From contig NZ_MJAK01000004.1 in the NCBI RefSeq assembly GCF_001742745.1, forward strand, positions 248,001 to 312,000: DNA of 64,000 bases, read 5' to 3'. The notes beneath the pieces were generated by a model, which did no database searches, had not been told where the DNA came from, and saw only the letters and a list, made by a program, of their open reading frames with translations. The position numbers were made by a program, and so were the translations under genes. Origin of the DNA: Curtobacterium sp. ER1/6. GTDB taxonomy: Bacteria; Actinomycetota; Actinomycetes; Actinomycetales; Microbacteriaceae. Shown here piece after piece: positions 23,942-32,684 of this stretch. Numbering within the stretch: position 1 is the first letter of the stretch; each line of letters opens with the position of its first letter.

Positions 23942-26824
23942 ATGCAGACCAGTCCCGCGCAAACCCGGTCGGCCCCGTCCCGGTCCGCCCAGCCCCGCGT
24001 CACCGCGGTGCTGGTGGCGGCGAACGGTGGCGGACACCTCGACCGGACCCTGGACGCCCTCGTCGCCCAGACCCGGCACCCCGACGGACTCGTCGTCGTC
24101 GACATCGGCTCGTCCGACGGCTCCACGACCGACATCGCGCTCGGCGGCTCCGCCGGTCTGGTCCGGCTCCCCGCCGGACGGCCGTTCGGCGAGGCGGTGG
24201 CGGTGGCCGAGCGCGAGGCGGCGGTCGCCGACGCGGACGGACCGTCCGACGAGTGGCTCTGGATCCTGGGCCACGACAACGCCCCCGCACCGGACGCACT
24301 GGCCGAGATGCTCTCCGCGGTGGAGATCGCGCCGTCGGTCGCCGTCGCCGGCCCCAAGCTCGTCGCCACCGAGGACCCCTCGCTCATCCGCGCCTTCGGC
24401 GAGAGCACCACGCGCTTCGGCCGCTCGCTCGGCCTCGTGCAGGACGAGCTCGACCAGGGCCAGCACGACCGGCACACCGACGTGATGGGGGTCGCCGCGG
24501 GCGGCATGCTCGTCCGCCGCTCGGTCTGGCGGGACCTGCGCGGCTTCGACCCGGCCCTGCCCGACGTCGACGCCGCGCTCGACTTCTGCATCCGCGCCCG
24601 CCTCGCCGGCCACCGCGTCGCCGTCGTGCCCGAGGCCCGCGTGACGAGCGCGGGTCCGATCGAGGAGTTCGGTCGGAAGCGGGTGTCCGAGGCCCGTCGC
24701 GTCCGCCTGCACCGGCAGGCGCAGCTGCACCGACGCCTCACCGCGGCGCCGGCCGGGCTGCTCTGGCTGCACTGGCTGCTCCTCGTGCCGTTCGCGGCCG
24801 GTCGCGCCGTCGGACACCTCGTCGCGAAGCACCCCGCCGCGGTCTCGGGCGAGCTCGCCGCAGCGTTCGCCGTCGCCTTCGGGGGCGGGGTGCGGCGTGC
24901 GCGGAAGAACGCCGCCAGGACCCGACGGGTGGGCTGGACCGCGATCGAACCCCTGCGCGTCAGCTGGCGTCGGGTGCACGAGCGTCGCACCACCTCGCGT
25001 GACGTCGAGCTCGCCCGGGTCGAGGACGCCCCCATCGCGCGGGCGTCGTTCCTCGGCGACGGCGGCGTGTGGGTCGTGCTCGCCGCGGCGGTCCTCAGTG
25101 TCGTCACGCTCTACCCGCTCCTCAGCAGCCCCGCGGTGACCGGCGGCGGTCTGCTCCCGCTCAGCACCTCGGTCGGACGGCTCTGGCAGAACGTCGGGTA
25201 CGGCTGGCACTCCATCGGCACCGGCTCGACGGGCCCCGGCGACCCGTTCACGGCCGTGCTCGCCGTGCTCGGGTCGGTCTTCGCCTGGTCGCCGTCGACC
25301 GGGGTCGTCGTCGTGCTCCTGCTCGCCCTGCCGATGGCGGCGCTCGGTGCGTGGTTCGCGGTCCGCAAGGTCACCACGCGCACCTGGGTGCCGGTGATCG
25401 GCGCCGCGCTGTACACGATCGCACCGGCGCTCGTCGGCGCCCTCACGACCGGCCACCTCGGCGCCGTGATCGCGCACGTGCTCCTGCCGTGGCTGCTGCT
25501 CGCCGTGCTCGAGGCGCACCGCTCGTGGGCGTGGGCCTCCGGCGCCGCGCTGCTGTTCGCGGTGGTCGCGGCCTCGGCCCCGTCCCTGCTGCCGGTGCTC
25601 CTGGTCGGCTGGGTGGTCTCGCTGGTGGTCGGGTGGCGTCGCGCGCACCGTCGGGTCTTCATCCCGGTGCCCGCCGCGGTGCTCTTCCTGCCGCTCGTGC
25701 TGGCGCAGGTCGCCAGGGGCAACCCGCTCGCGGTCCTCGCCGACCCCGGTGTGCCGTCCGCGACCCGTGCCCCGTCCGCCTTCCAGCTCGCGATCGGGCA
25801 GCCCCTGCCGGACTGGAGCGGCTGGCTGCCCGCCACCTCGACGCTCGGACTCGCCGCGGCAGTGCTGCCGATCGCGATGGCCGTGCTCGCACTGCCCGTC
25901 GCCCTGCTCGCCGTCGGGGCGGTGCTCGGCCACCGCTGGGCGGTCGCCGGGGCCGCGCTCGTCCTCGCCCTGCTCGGGTTCGCGACCGCCGTCGCCGCCA
26001 CGCACGTCACCGTGACCGGCGTGGGGTCGACGACCACGATCGTCTGGCCCGGCAGCGCGCTCTCCGTCTCCGCCCTCGGTCTCGTCCTGGCCGCCTGCAT
26101 CGGCATCGACGTCCTGCCGCGGACGGCTCCCGTCACCGGCATCGTCGCCGCGGTGTTCGCGGGCGTCGCGGTCGCCCCGGCCTTCGCCGCGTCCACGCTC
26201 GGCGACACCGTGCTGCAGCCGACCACCGGCCGTGTGCTCAGCGCGTACGTGAACGCCGAGGCGCAGGCGAACCCCGACGTCGGCACGCTCGTCGTCGACC
26301 CGCAGACGGACGGCTCCCTCGCGGTGTCGCTCGAGCGCGGGCAGGGCTCGACCCTCGACGACCAGACCACCCTCGACGCGACGGCGCTGCGGCTCAGCAG
26401 CAAGGGGACGGAGCTCGCGACGCTCGCCGGCAACCTCGCGAGCCGCAGCGGGTACGACCCCGAGCCCGCCCTGCGCAGCCTCGGCATCTCGTTCGTGCTG
26501 CTCGACGACGCTCCGGACGACGCCGCGGCCGAGGCCGTGCACGACCGGGCGGCCGGAGCCATCGGGCAGGACGCGCGCTTCACGAGCATCGGTGAGACGG
26601 CCACGGGCCAGCTCTTCCACTACGAGGGCGACGTCGACCGCGTCGCCTCGGGCTCGGCGGCCACACAGGCGACCCACGTGCTCTACCTGGTGGTGCTCGG
26701 GATCGTCTTCGGCGCGGCCGCCCTGCTCGCGGTCCCGACGGCCCCCCGCCGTCGCCGCGCCACCTCGAACGTCATCGAGGCCGAGGAACCCGCCACCACC
26801 TTCGACGAGGAGCGCGACGAATGA
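23942..26824 (+). CDS. Large membrane glycosyltransferase: GT2 domain plus polytopic half
   Basis: A 960-residue protein. Residues ~15-300 are a GT2 domain: RVTAVLVAANGGGHLDRTLDAL, GLVVVDIGSSDGS, a degenerate DXD around GHDNAPAPD, and FDPALPDVDAALDFCIRARL. From ~270 on there are about 11-12 hydrophobic helices, then ~180 extracytoplasmic residues (LDDQTTLDATALRLSSKG, YDPEPALRSLGISFVLLDD), one last helix and a short cytoplasmic tail. The pairing of this gene with a DUF5719 gene beside whiB is conserved in actinobacteria. It probably moves or polymerises a glycan across the membrane; the substrate is unknown. It ends in an ATGA overlap with the next gene. Confidence 0.85.
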   Translation: MQTSPAQTRSAPSRSAQPRVTAVLVAANGGGHLDRTLDALVAQTRHPDGLVVVDIGSSDGSTTDIALGGSAGLVRLPAGRPFGEAVAVAEREAAVADADGPSDEWLWILGHDNAPAPDALAEMLSAVEIAPSVAVAGPKLVATEDPSLIRAFGESTTRFGRSLGLVQDELDQGQHDRHTDVMGVAAGGMLVRRSVWRDLRGFDPALPDVDAALDFCIRARLAGHRVAVVPEARVTSAGPIEEFGRKRVSEARRVRLHRQAQLHRRLTAAPAGLLWLHWLLLVPFAAGRAVGHLVAKHPAAVSGELAAAFAVAFGGGVRRARKNAARTRRVGWTAIEPLRVSWRRVHERRTTSRDVELARVEDAPIARASFLGDGGVWVVLAAAVLSVVTLYPLLSSPAVTGGGLLPLSTSVGRLWQNVGYGWHSIGTGSTGPGDPFTAVLAVLGSVFAWSPSTGVVVVLLLALPMAALGAWFAVRKVTTRTWVPVIGAALYTIAPALVGALTTGHLGAVIAHVLLPWLLLAVLEAHRSWAWASGAALLFAVVAASAPSLLPVLLVGWVVSLVVGWRRAHRRVFIPVPAAVLFLPLVLAQVARGNPLAVLADPGVPSATRAPSAFQLAIGQPLPDWSGWLPATSTLGLAAAVLPIAMAVLALPVALLAVGAVLGHRWAVAGAALVLALLGFATAVAATHVTVTGVGSTTTIVWPGSALSVSALGLVLAACIGIDVLPRTAPVTGIVAAVFAGVAVAPAFAASTLGDTVLQPTTGRVLSAYVNAEAQANPDVGTLVVDPQTDGSLAVSLERGQGSTLDDQTTLDATALRLSSKGTELATLAGNLASRSGYDPEPALRSLGISFVLLDDAPDDAAAEAVHDRAAGAIGQDARFTSIGETATGQLFHYEGDVDRVASGSAATQATHVLYLVVLGIVFGAAALLAVPTAPRRRRATSNVIEAEEPATTFDEERDE

Positions 26825-28224
26825 GTGCCAGCCCACGGTCCGTCCGACGCTGGGTCGTCCGCGGTACCGCGACCGCGGTCGCCGTGGTCGTGGCGGCCGG
26901 GGCCGTGACGGCCGCCCACGCGATCGGCACCGAGAGCACGCCGGCCCGTCCGGCGGGCCGCACCGTCACGCCCGTCCCCGCCGACGCCGAGCGCGTGTGC
27001 GCCGGCAGCGCCCTGCGGCTGTCCGACGAATCGGGCAACGACGCGACGACGGCGAGCACCGTCGGGTCGGCGACCGTCGCGACCGCGACCGCCGGCTCCA
27101 CCGTCGACCGTTCGACCCTCGGGTCGTCCACGACCGGGGGCAGTGCGCCGCAGCTCCTCACGGCGCCCGCGGGTCGCACGACGCCGCAGGTCGCCGGCAG
27201 CAGCGCGCAGACCGTGTCGTCGGGCGACCTCGTCGGCTTCGGCGCCGCGTCGTGCGACGACCCGGGGCAGTCGACCTGGCTGGTGGGCGGCTCGACCGAG
27301 ACGGGACGGACGAGCCTGGTCACCCTGTCGAACCCCACCGACGTCAACGCGACCGTCGACCTCGCGGTCTACGACGCGTCCGGCACGGTGACCGCGCCCG
27401 GCACCACGGGCATCGTGGTCGCGCCGAACACGCAGAAGGTCGTGCCCCTGTCCGGCTTCGTCTCCGGCCAGGGGTCGACGGTCGTGCACGTGACCTCGAC
27501 CGGCGGGCAGATCGTCGCGCACATGCAGGAGAGCATCGTGCGCACGCTCGTGCCTGGCGGGTACGACGTCGTCTCGGGCGGCGCGGCGCCGTCGACCTCG
27601 CAGATCATCCCCGCCGTGGTGCTCCGCGGCGCGCAGGAGGCCCAGCGCGGGGACGACGCCGCGGACGCCGCACCGGTCGTGCGGCTCTTCGTCCCCGGCG
27701 ACGAGGCCGCCCGGGTGACGCTGGGCATCACGACCGCGGACGGCGGCGGTTCGACCGTCAACGCGACCGCCGAGCCCGGTGTGGTCACCGACGTGGCGCT
27801 CGACGACTTCCCGGACGGCCGGTACTCGTTCACCGTCACCTCGACGCAGCCCCTCGTCGCCGGGGCCCGCACGACGGCACCCACGGACGACGACCGCACC
27901 GACCTCGGCTGGTTCGCGTCGGCCGAGCCGCTCGGTGACGACGCGATCACGGCCGTGGCACCGGGGCGCGACCCGAAGCTCTCGCTGGTCAACCCGACGC
28001 GGTCCGACGCGCAGGTGACGATCCGGTCGGGCGACCGGGAGCAGGAGGTGACCGTGGCGTCCGGTGCGACGGCGACCGTCAGCGTCCCCACGTCGACGCA
28101 GCTCGAGCTCGTGGGTGCCGCCGGGCTCGTCGCCGGGGTCGGCTACGACGGCAGCGACGGCATCGGTGGCTTCCCGGTCCGCCCGGCGACCGACGTCTCG
28201 ACGCCGCTCCGCGTCTACCCCTAG
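26821..28224 (+). CDS. DUF5719-family secreted or membrane-anchored protein
   Basis: A 467-residue protein with an N-terminal signal or anchor helix (residues ~11-36, VVRGTATAVAVVVAAGAVTAAHAI). The rest is Ala/Thr/Ser/Val-rich beta-type sequence with recurring elements such as VTLSNPTDVNATVDLAVYDASG and LSLVNPTRSDAQVTIRSG. The first ~130 residues after the helix are low-complexity. The order large GT2 protein then DUF5719 is conserved in actinobacteria, and the ATGA overlap means coupled translation, so the two probably form one envelope complex. Biochemical function is not known. Confidence 0.82.
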   Translation: MSASPRSVRRWVVRGTATAVAVVVAAGAVTAAHAIGTESTPARPAGRTVTPVPADAERVCAGSALRLSDESGNDATTASTVGSATVATATAGSTVDRSTLGSSTTGGSAPQLLTAPAGRTTPQVAGSSAQTVSSGDLVGFGAASCDDPGQSTWLVGGSTETGRTSLVTLSNPTDVNATVDLAVYDASGTVTAPGTTGIVVAPNTQKVVPLSGFVSGQGSTVVHVTSTGGQIVAHMQESIVRTLVPGGYDVVSGGAAPSTSQIIPAVVLRGAQEAQRGDDAADAAPVVRLFVPGDEAARVTLGITTADGGGSTVNATAEPGVVTDVALDDFPDGRYSFTVTSTQPLVAGARTTAPTDDDRTDLGWFASAEPLGDDAITAVAPGRDPKLSLVNPTRSDAQVTIRSGDREQEVTVASGATATVSVPTSTQLELVGAAGLVAGVGYDGSDGIGGFPVRPATDVSTPLRVYP

Positions 28225-28246
28225 ACGCTCGTCCGACCCGGTCGGG

Positions 28247-28687
28247 TCACCAGTGCCGGAAGCGGTCCGGCGCCAGGTCCCACGGATCCTTGTCGATCAA
28301 CTCGCCCACCGCCCGGAACACCGCGGTCTCGACGACGACGCGGCGGTCCGTGTCGTCCTTCTCGGGACTGTGGGTCACCCGCTCGACGGGGATCCGGAAC
28401 AGCGTCACGCGTCGGTCGTCGCGGTCCACCCGCCAGCGGGGCAGGCGGTCCGGCAGGTCCCGGTCGGTCGGCATGTCCGCCACCTGGAACACCACGCCCG
28501 CGAGCTCGTCCGGCCACATCCCGACCAGGTAGTGCGCGGTGTCGCCGACGATCCGGTCGAAGGTCTCGGCACGGGTGACCACGGGCGCGAGCTCCGGTCC
28601 GGTCACGCTCGACCGCCCGCCGCGTCCGTGCCGGGAACGCCCCCGGGCACGGTCGACCGGGGTGACGAGAGGAGGCTTCCGACGCAT
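28247..28687 (-). CDS. Metallopeptidase-family (COG3824, Rv3259-like) protein with degenerate active site
   Basis: A 146-residue protein matching the small zincin-like family next to whiB2 in mycobacteria (Rv3259). VGMWPDELAGVVFQVADMP, RWRVDRDDRRVTLFRIPVERV and VVVETAVFRAVGELIDKDPWDL follow the family pattern. The HExxH zinc motif expected in the last block is missing: VVVETAVFRAV stands in its place, so peptidase activity is doubtful. ATG 28687 is the start. It is convergent with the DUF5719 gene (22 bases between stops). Confidence 0.75.
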   Translation of the reverse strand: MRRKPPLVTPVDRARGRSRHGRGGRSSVTGPELAPVVTRAETFDRIVGDTAHYLVGMWPDELAGVVFQVADMPTDRDLPDRLPRWRVDRDDRRVTLFRIPVERVTHSPEKDDTDRRVVVETAVFRAVGELIDKDPWDLAPDRFRHW

Positions 28688-28751
28688 CCCGCCATCGTAC
28701 GCGGCGGGGTCCGTCCGCTCCGCCCGCAGCCGGGCACCGGAGGGCGGCGGG

Positions 28752-28757
28752 TAGGGT
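28752..28757 (+). promoter_or_regulatory. -10 box (TAGGGT) of the DUF3499 gene
   Basis: TAGGGT ends ten bases before the ATG at 28768, so the message has at most a few untranslated bases. Confidence 0.45.
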
Positions 28758-28767
28758 CGGTGCCGGT

Positions 28768-28983
28768 ATGGACGTACGGATCTGCAGCAAGGTCGCCTGT
28801 GGCGCGAGCGCGTCGGCGACCCTGACGTACGACTACGCCGACTCCATGGTCGTCGTCGGACCGCTGTCGATCCGCGTCGAGCCGCACGGGTACGACCTCT
28901 GCGCGCGCCACGCGGCGCGGCTGCGCGTGCCGCGTGGGTGGGACGTGGTGCGGCGCGAGCCGCTCCGCCGCGACGCCGACTGA
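28768..28983 (+). CDS. DUF3499 family protein
   Basis: A 71-residue protein. [33 protein letters not shown] and [19 protein letters not shown] are the hallmark of DUF3499 (Rv3258c in M. tuberculosis). Cys6, Cys11 and the C-x2-H pair near the middle suggest a small zinc ribbon. Function is unknown. Genes of this family sit beside whiB2 and the small zincin gene across actinobacteria, as here. Confidence 0.88.
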   Translation: MDVRICSKVACGASASATLTYDYADSMVVVGPLSIRVEPHGYDLCARHAARLRVPRGWDVVRREPLRRDAD

Positions 28984-29017
28984 GGCCGACCTGTGCGTCG
29001 CGGTGCGCGCTGCGGAC

Positions 29018-29066
29018 GGGAGGCGCTGCGGACGGCACCGACGTCGTCGGACGACCCGCGCCTCCC
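29018..29066 (+). promoter_or_regulatory. Structured RNA or terminator in front of sahH
   Basis: GGGAGGCGC (29018-29026) pairs with GCGCCTCCC (29058-29066). Inside, CCGACG (29038-29043) pairs with CGTCGG (29045-29050). The outer arms resemble half of palindrome family A, so a decayed copy acting as the DUF3499 terminator is likely. The GCGCTGC word also recalls SAH riboswitches, but their other conserved segments are absent. Confidence 0.4.
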
Positions 29067-29090
29067 GGCCGGGCGTGGAAGACTGGCCGC

Positions 29091-30569
29091 ATGTCCACCG
29101 AGACCCGCACCGCAGCACCGTTCCGTGTCGCCGACCTCACCCTCGCCGAGGCGGGTCGCCACCAGATCCGGCTCGCCGAGAACGAGATGCCGGGGCTGAT
29201 GTCCCTGCGCGAGGAGTTCGGCGCGACGCAGCCGCTCGCCGGCGCGCGCATCGCCGGGTCCCTGCACATGACGGTGCAGACGGCGGTCCTCATCGAGACG
29301 CTCGTCGCCCTCGGCGCGCAGGTCCGCTGGGCCAGCTGCAACATCTTCTCGACGCAGGACGAGGCCGCCGCCGCCGTGGCCGTCGGCCCGACGGGGACGC
29401 CCGACGCACCCGCCGGCGTGCCGGTCTTCGCGTGGAAGGGCGAGACGCTCGAGGAGTACTGGTGGTGCACGAGCCGCATCTTCGACTGGAGTGCCGAGGC
29501 CGCGGCCGCGGGTGCCGACTGGTCGGGACCGAACCTCGTCCTCGACGACGGCGGTGACGCGACGATGCTCGTGCACACCGGAGCCGACGCCGAGACCGCC
29601 GGTCGCGTGCCGGACGCGGGTGACGACGCGAGTGCCGAGTGGCGGATCGTCCTCGCCACCGTCGCCGCCTCGCTCGAGGAGTCCCCGGACCGCTGGACCC
29701 GGATCGCCGCCGAGATCGAGGGCGTGACCGAGGAGACCACCACCGGCGTGCACCGCCTGTACGAGCTCGCGCGGAACGGCGAGCTGCGCTTCCCGGCGAT
29801 CAACGTCAACGACTCGGTCACGAAGTCGAAGTTCGACAACAAGTACGGCATCCGGCACTCGCTGCCCGACGGCCTGAACCGCGCGACGGACGTCCTGATC
29901 GGCGGCAAGGTCGCGTTCGTCGTCGGGTACGGCGACGTGGGCAAGGGGGCCGCGGAGGCCCTGCGCGGCCAGGGCGCCCGGGTCATCGTGTCCGAGGTCG
30001 ACCCGATCTGCGCGCTGCAGGCCGCGATGGACGGCTACCAGGTGGCCCGGCTCGCGGACGTCGCCGACCAGGTCGACATGGTCGTCACGTGCACCGGCAA
30101 CCTCGGCGTCGTCGGTGTCGACGAGATGCTCGCGCTGAAGCACCTCGCGGTCGTCGCGAACGTCGGGCACTTCGACAACGAGATCGACATGGCCGGGCTC
30201 GAGGCGCTGGCCGGCGTCGAGAAGGTCGAGATCAAGCCGCAGGTGCACGAGTGGCGGCTGCCGAACGGGCGCTCGATCCTCGTGCTCAGCGAGGGGCGGC
30301 TCATGAACCTCGGCAACGCGACCGGGCACCCGTCGTTCGTGATGAGCAACTCGTTCACGAACCAGGTGCTCGCGCAGATCGAGCTGCACACCCGGCGCGA
30401 GCAGTACCCGACGGGCGTGTACGTGCTGCCGAAGCACCTGGACGAGAAGGTCGCGCGGCTGCACCTCGACGCGCTCGGCGTGCAGTTGACCGAGCTGCGG
30501 CCGGAGCAGGCCGCCTACATCGGTGTCGCGGTCGAGGGGCCGTACAAGCCCGAGCACTACCGGTACTGA
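29091..30569 (+). CDS. sahH: Adenosylhomocysteinase
   Basis: A 492-residue NAD-dependent enzyme that splits S-adenosylhomocysteine into adenosine and homocysteine and so relieves product inhibition of methyltransferases. Seen: [16 protein letters not shown], the active-site [14 protein letters not shown] (catalytic Lys), the NAD loop [17 protein letters not shown] and the C-terminal [15 protein letters not shown] followed by KPEHYRY. It has the ~40-residue insertion typical of the actinobacterial and eukaryotic-like long form. ATG 29091 begins [11 protein letters not shown]. Confidence 0.97.
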   Translation: MSTETRTAAPFRVADLTLAEAGRHQIRLAENEMPGLMSLREEFGATQPLAGARIAGSLHMTVQTAVLIETLVALGAQVRWASCNIFSTQDEAAAAVAVGPTGTPDAPAGVPVFAWKGETLEEYWWCTSRIFDWSAEAAAAGADWSGPNLVLDDGGDATMLVHTGADAETAGRVPDAGDDASAEWRIVLATVAASLEESPDRWTRIAAEIEGVTEETTTGVHRLYELARNGELRFPAINVNDSVTKSKFDNKYGIRHSLPDGLNRATDVLIGGKVAFVVGYGDVGKGAAEALRGQGARVIVSEVDPICALQAAMDGYQVARLADVADQVDMVVTCTGNLGVVGVDEMLALKHLAVVANVGHFDNEIDMAGLEALAGVEKVEIKPQVHEWRLPNGRSILVLSEGRLMNLGNATGHPSFVMSNSFTNQVLAQIELHTRREQYPTGVYVLPKHLDEKVARLHLDALGVQLTELRPEQAAYIGVAVEGPYKPEHYRY

Positions 30570-30623
30570 GCCGCGGCGGGCGCGCCGCGGCGCGCCGGTC
30601 GCGCGTCACCGCGCGGGCGCTCC

Positions 30624-30693
30624 GGGACGAACCACGGATGCGACATCGAACCAGGCCCGCGGGCCGGTTCGACGTCGCATCCATGGTTCGACC
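30624..30693. repeat. Complex inverted repeat, palindrome family B copy 2
   Basis: Outer arms 30624-30644 and 30673-30693 pair with two mismatches (GGATGCGAC with GTCGCATCC at the core). An inner pair, TCGAACC with GGTTCGA, flanks GGCCCGCGGGCC. It shares its arm words and layout with 1624-1694 and likewise lies between convergent genes (sahH and the RDD gene). Confidence 0.75.
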
Positions 30694-30735
30694 CAGCCGT
30701 GCGCGGCGAGGGGGCGCGGGGCGCGCGCCGCGGGC

Positions 30736-31605
30736 TCAGCGCGGGAAGCCCGGCGGCCGCGCCGCGGCCGCCGCCGCCGCCCGGTCGAGCAGCGCCGCCC
30801 GCGCCCGGAGCGCCCGCTCGTCGCGAGCGCGGCGCAGGACGGTGACGCCGGCCAGCAAGGACTCCGCCGGGACGGGCGGCACCGGGTGCACGTACGGCAC
30901 GACCGCCGCCGCGAGCCGCTCGGCCGCCGCGGCCCGCGCATCCGGACGCACGTCGGCGGCGCCGCGGAAGAACGCGCCGAGCCGGTTCTCCAGCCGTTGC
31001 GGCAGCGCGGACACGTCGGCGACGCCCGCCCACCCCACGAGTTCGACCGGCAGCAGCACCTCGACGCCACGGACCCGTGCCGCGCGTTCGTGCTGCACGA
31101 AGGTTCCGGCGAGCAGGTCCCCGAGGCGCCGCGGCCGGCTCCCGAACAGCGCGACGAGCAACGCGATCGACCCGAAGGTGGTCCAGAGCTCGAGCAGGCC
31201 GACCAGCGCCCGGGTGAACGCGTGGCGGAACCCGATCGCGCCGCCGTCGACACGGACGACCCGGGTGCCGGTGGCGTAGCGGCCGACGCTCTTGCCGCGG
31301 GTCACGGTCTCGACCGCGGCGGGCACGAGCACGAGCACGGTGACGACCGAACCGATCTGCAGCGGGACGAGCCACGCGCCGTCGATCCCGCTGGGCAGGA
31401 CACGGGACAGCCCGAGCAGCAGCAGGACGAACAGCACGACGAGGCAGAGTGCGTCGAGCAGTGCCGCGGCGAGCCGGAGCGCGATGCCCGCGGGCTGCAC
31501 GTCGAGTGCGACGGCCTCGCCGACGACGAGCTCGTCGGCGGTGTCGTCGAGGACCGCCCCGAAGCGGGCGTCGGCCAGGTCGCGCGGCGCACGGGTCTTC
31601 GACAT
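30736..31605 (-). CDS. RDD family membrane protein
   Basis: A 289-residue protein. PAGIALRLAAALLDALCLVVLFVLLLL carries the Arg-x-x-x-x-x-x-Asp pattern of RDD domains, GKSVGRYATGTRVVRVDGG is the conserved cytoplasmic loop, and FRHAFTRALVGLLELW follows. Four hydrophobic helices lie in residues ~35-170; the C-terminal ~120 residues are Ala/Arg-rich and cytoplasmic. It is divergent from the SpoIIM gene (77 bases), and RDD, SpoIIM, DUF58 and MoxR genes commonly cluster. Function in this cluster is not established. Confidence 0.88.
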   Translation of the reverse strand: MSKTRAPRDLADARFGAVLDDTADELVVGEAVALDVQPAGIALRLAAALLDALCLVVLFVLLLLGLSRVLPSGIDGAWLVPLQIGSVVTVLVLVPAAVETVTRGKSVGRYATGTRVVRVDGGAIGFRHAFTRALVGLLELWTTFGSIALLVALFGSRPRRLGDLLAGTFVQHERAARVRGVEVLLPVELVGWAGVADVSALPQRLENRLGAFFRGAADVRPDARAAAAERLAAAVVPYVHPVPPVPAESLLAGVTVLRRARDERALRARAALLDRAAAAAAARPPGFPR

Positions 31606-31682
31606 GGGATCATTCTGACGGAGCACGTCGCCGACCGCGCGGGCGGATCCGGCGGGGCGTGCTCGGGACGGTGGGGAGTCAC

Positions 31683-32678
31683 GTGGACCTGGAGGCCTAC
31701 AGCGCGGTGCACGGCGACCGCTGGCAGGAGCTCGACCGGCTCGCCCGGACCCGCCGCACCTCCGGGGCGGACGCCGACCGGCTCGTCGCCGGGTACCAGG
31801 AGGCCGCCACCGACCTCGCCCGCATCCGCGGCGCAGCACCCCGCACGGCGACCGGGGACCGGCTGTCCCTCGTGGTGTCGCGGGCACGGCTCCGCTTCAC
31901 GGGCACGCCGGTCGACCCGCTGACGGCGCTCTCGGCCTTCTTCGTCCGCCAGCTCCCCGCGGCGATGTACCGCATCCGCTGGACGACGCTGTGGGTGGGC
32001 GCCGCCACCGCGGCGATCGCCGTGATCGTGGCCGTGTGGATCACGACCACCCCCGGCGCCACGGCAACCTTCGGCTCACCGGCGGCACTCCGGCAGTACG
32101 CCACCGAGGACTTCCAGGCGTACTACTCGGACCACGGTCTCGGCGCGTTCTCGGCGCAGGTGTGGTCGAACAACGCCTTCATCGCCGCACGGATGGTGGC
32201 CTTCGGCATCACCGGCCTCTACGTGCCCGTCTCGATCGTGCAGAACGCCGTGAGCCTGGGCGTGTCCGCCGCGATCATGCACTCGCAGGGCCGGCTCGGG
32301 GACTTCTTCCTGTATATCGCGCCGCACGGACAGCTCGAGCTGTACTCGGTCTTCCTCGCGGGGGGAGCCGGTCTGATGATCGCCTGGTCCTGGGTCGCCC
32401 CCGGCGCGCGGACGCGGGCCCAGGCGCTCGCCGAGGACGGCCGAGCGCTGATCACCGTCGCGGTGGGTCTGGTCCTCACGCTGCTGCTCTCCGGCCTCGT
32501 CGAGGGCGTCGTCACCCGCCAGGAGTGGCCGTGGCCGGTCAAGATCGGCATCGGCACGGTCGCCCTCGCCGCGGTGCTCTGGTACCAGTGGGTGCTCGGC
32601 GGCCGCGCGCACCGTGCGGGCGAGCGCGGTGACGTCGAGGAGTTCGAGCGCGGCGCGACCGCGCTCACCGCCGGCTGA
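31683..32678 (+). CDS. Stage II sporulation protein M (SpoIIM) family membrane protein
   Basis: A 331-residue protein with a soluble N-terminal ~100 residues (WQELDRLARTRRTSGADADRLVAGYQEAATDLARIR) and five to six helices with FIAARMVAFGITGLYVPVSIVQNAVSLG and YIAPHGQLELYSVFLAGGAGLMIAW, which are SpoIIM signatures. In Bacillus SpoIIM works in engulfment with peptidoglycan hydrolases; in non-sporulating actinobacteria its role is unknown. The GTG at 31683 has GGGGAG upstream. It converges tightly on the DUF58 gene (6 bases). Confidence 0.88.
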   Translation: MDLEAYSAVHGDRWQELDRLARTRRTSGADADRLVAGYQEAATDLARIRGAAPRTATGDRLSLVVSRARLRFTGTPVDPLTALSAFFVRQLPAAMYRIRWTTLWVGAATAAIAVIVAVWITTTPGATATFGSPAALRQYATEDFQAYYSDHGLGAFSAQVWSNNAFIAARMVAFGITGLYVPVSIVQNAVSLGVSAAIMHSQGRLGDFFLYIAPHGQLELYSVFLAGGAGLMIAWSWVAPGARTRAQALAEDGRALITVAVGLVLTLLLSGLVEGVVTRQEWPWPVKIGIGTVALAAVLWYQWVLGGRAHRAGERGDVEEFERGATALTAG

Positions 32679-32684
32679 CCGGCG

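Noticed and set aside
29018-29066. SAH riboswitch call
   Set aside because: Only the GCGCTGC word and a P1-like stem fit; the other conserved segments are missing, so it is listed only as a structured element.
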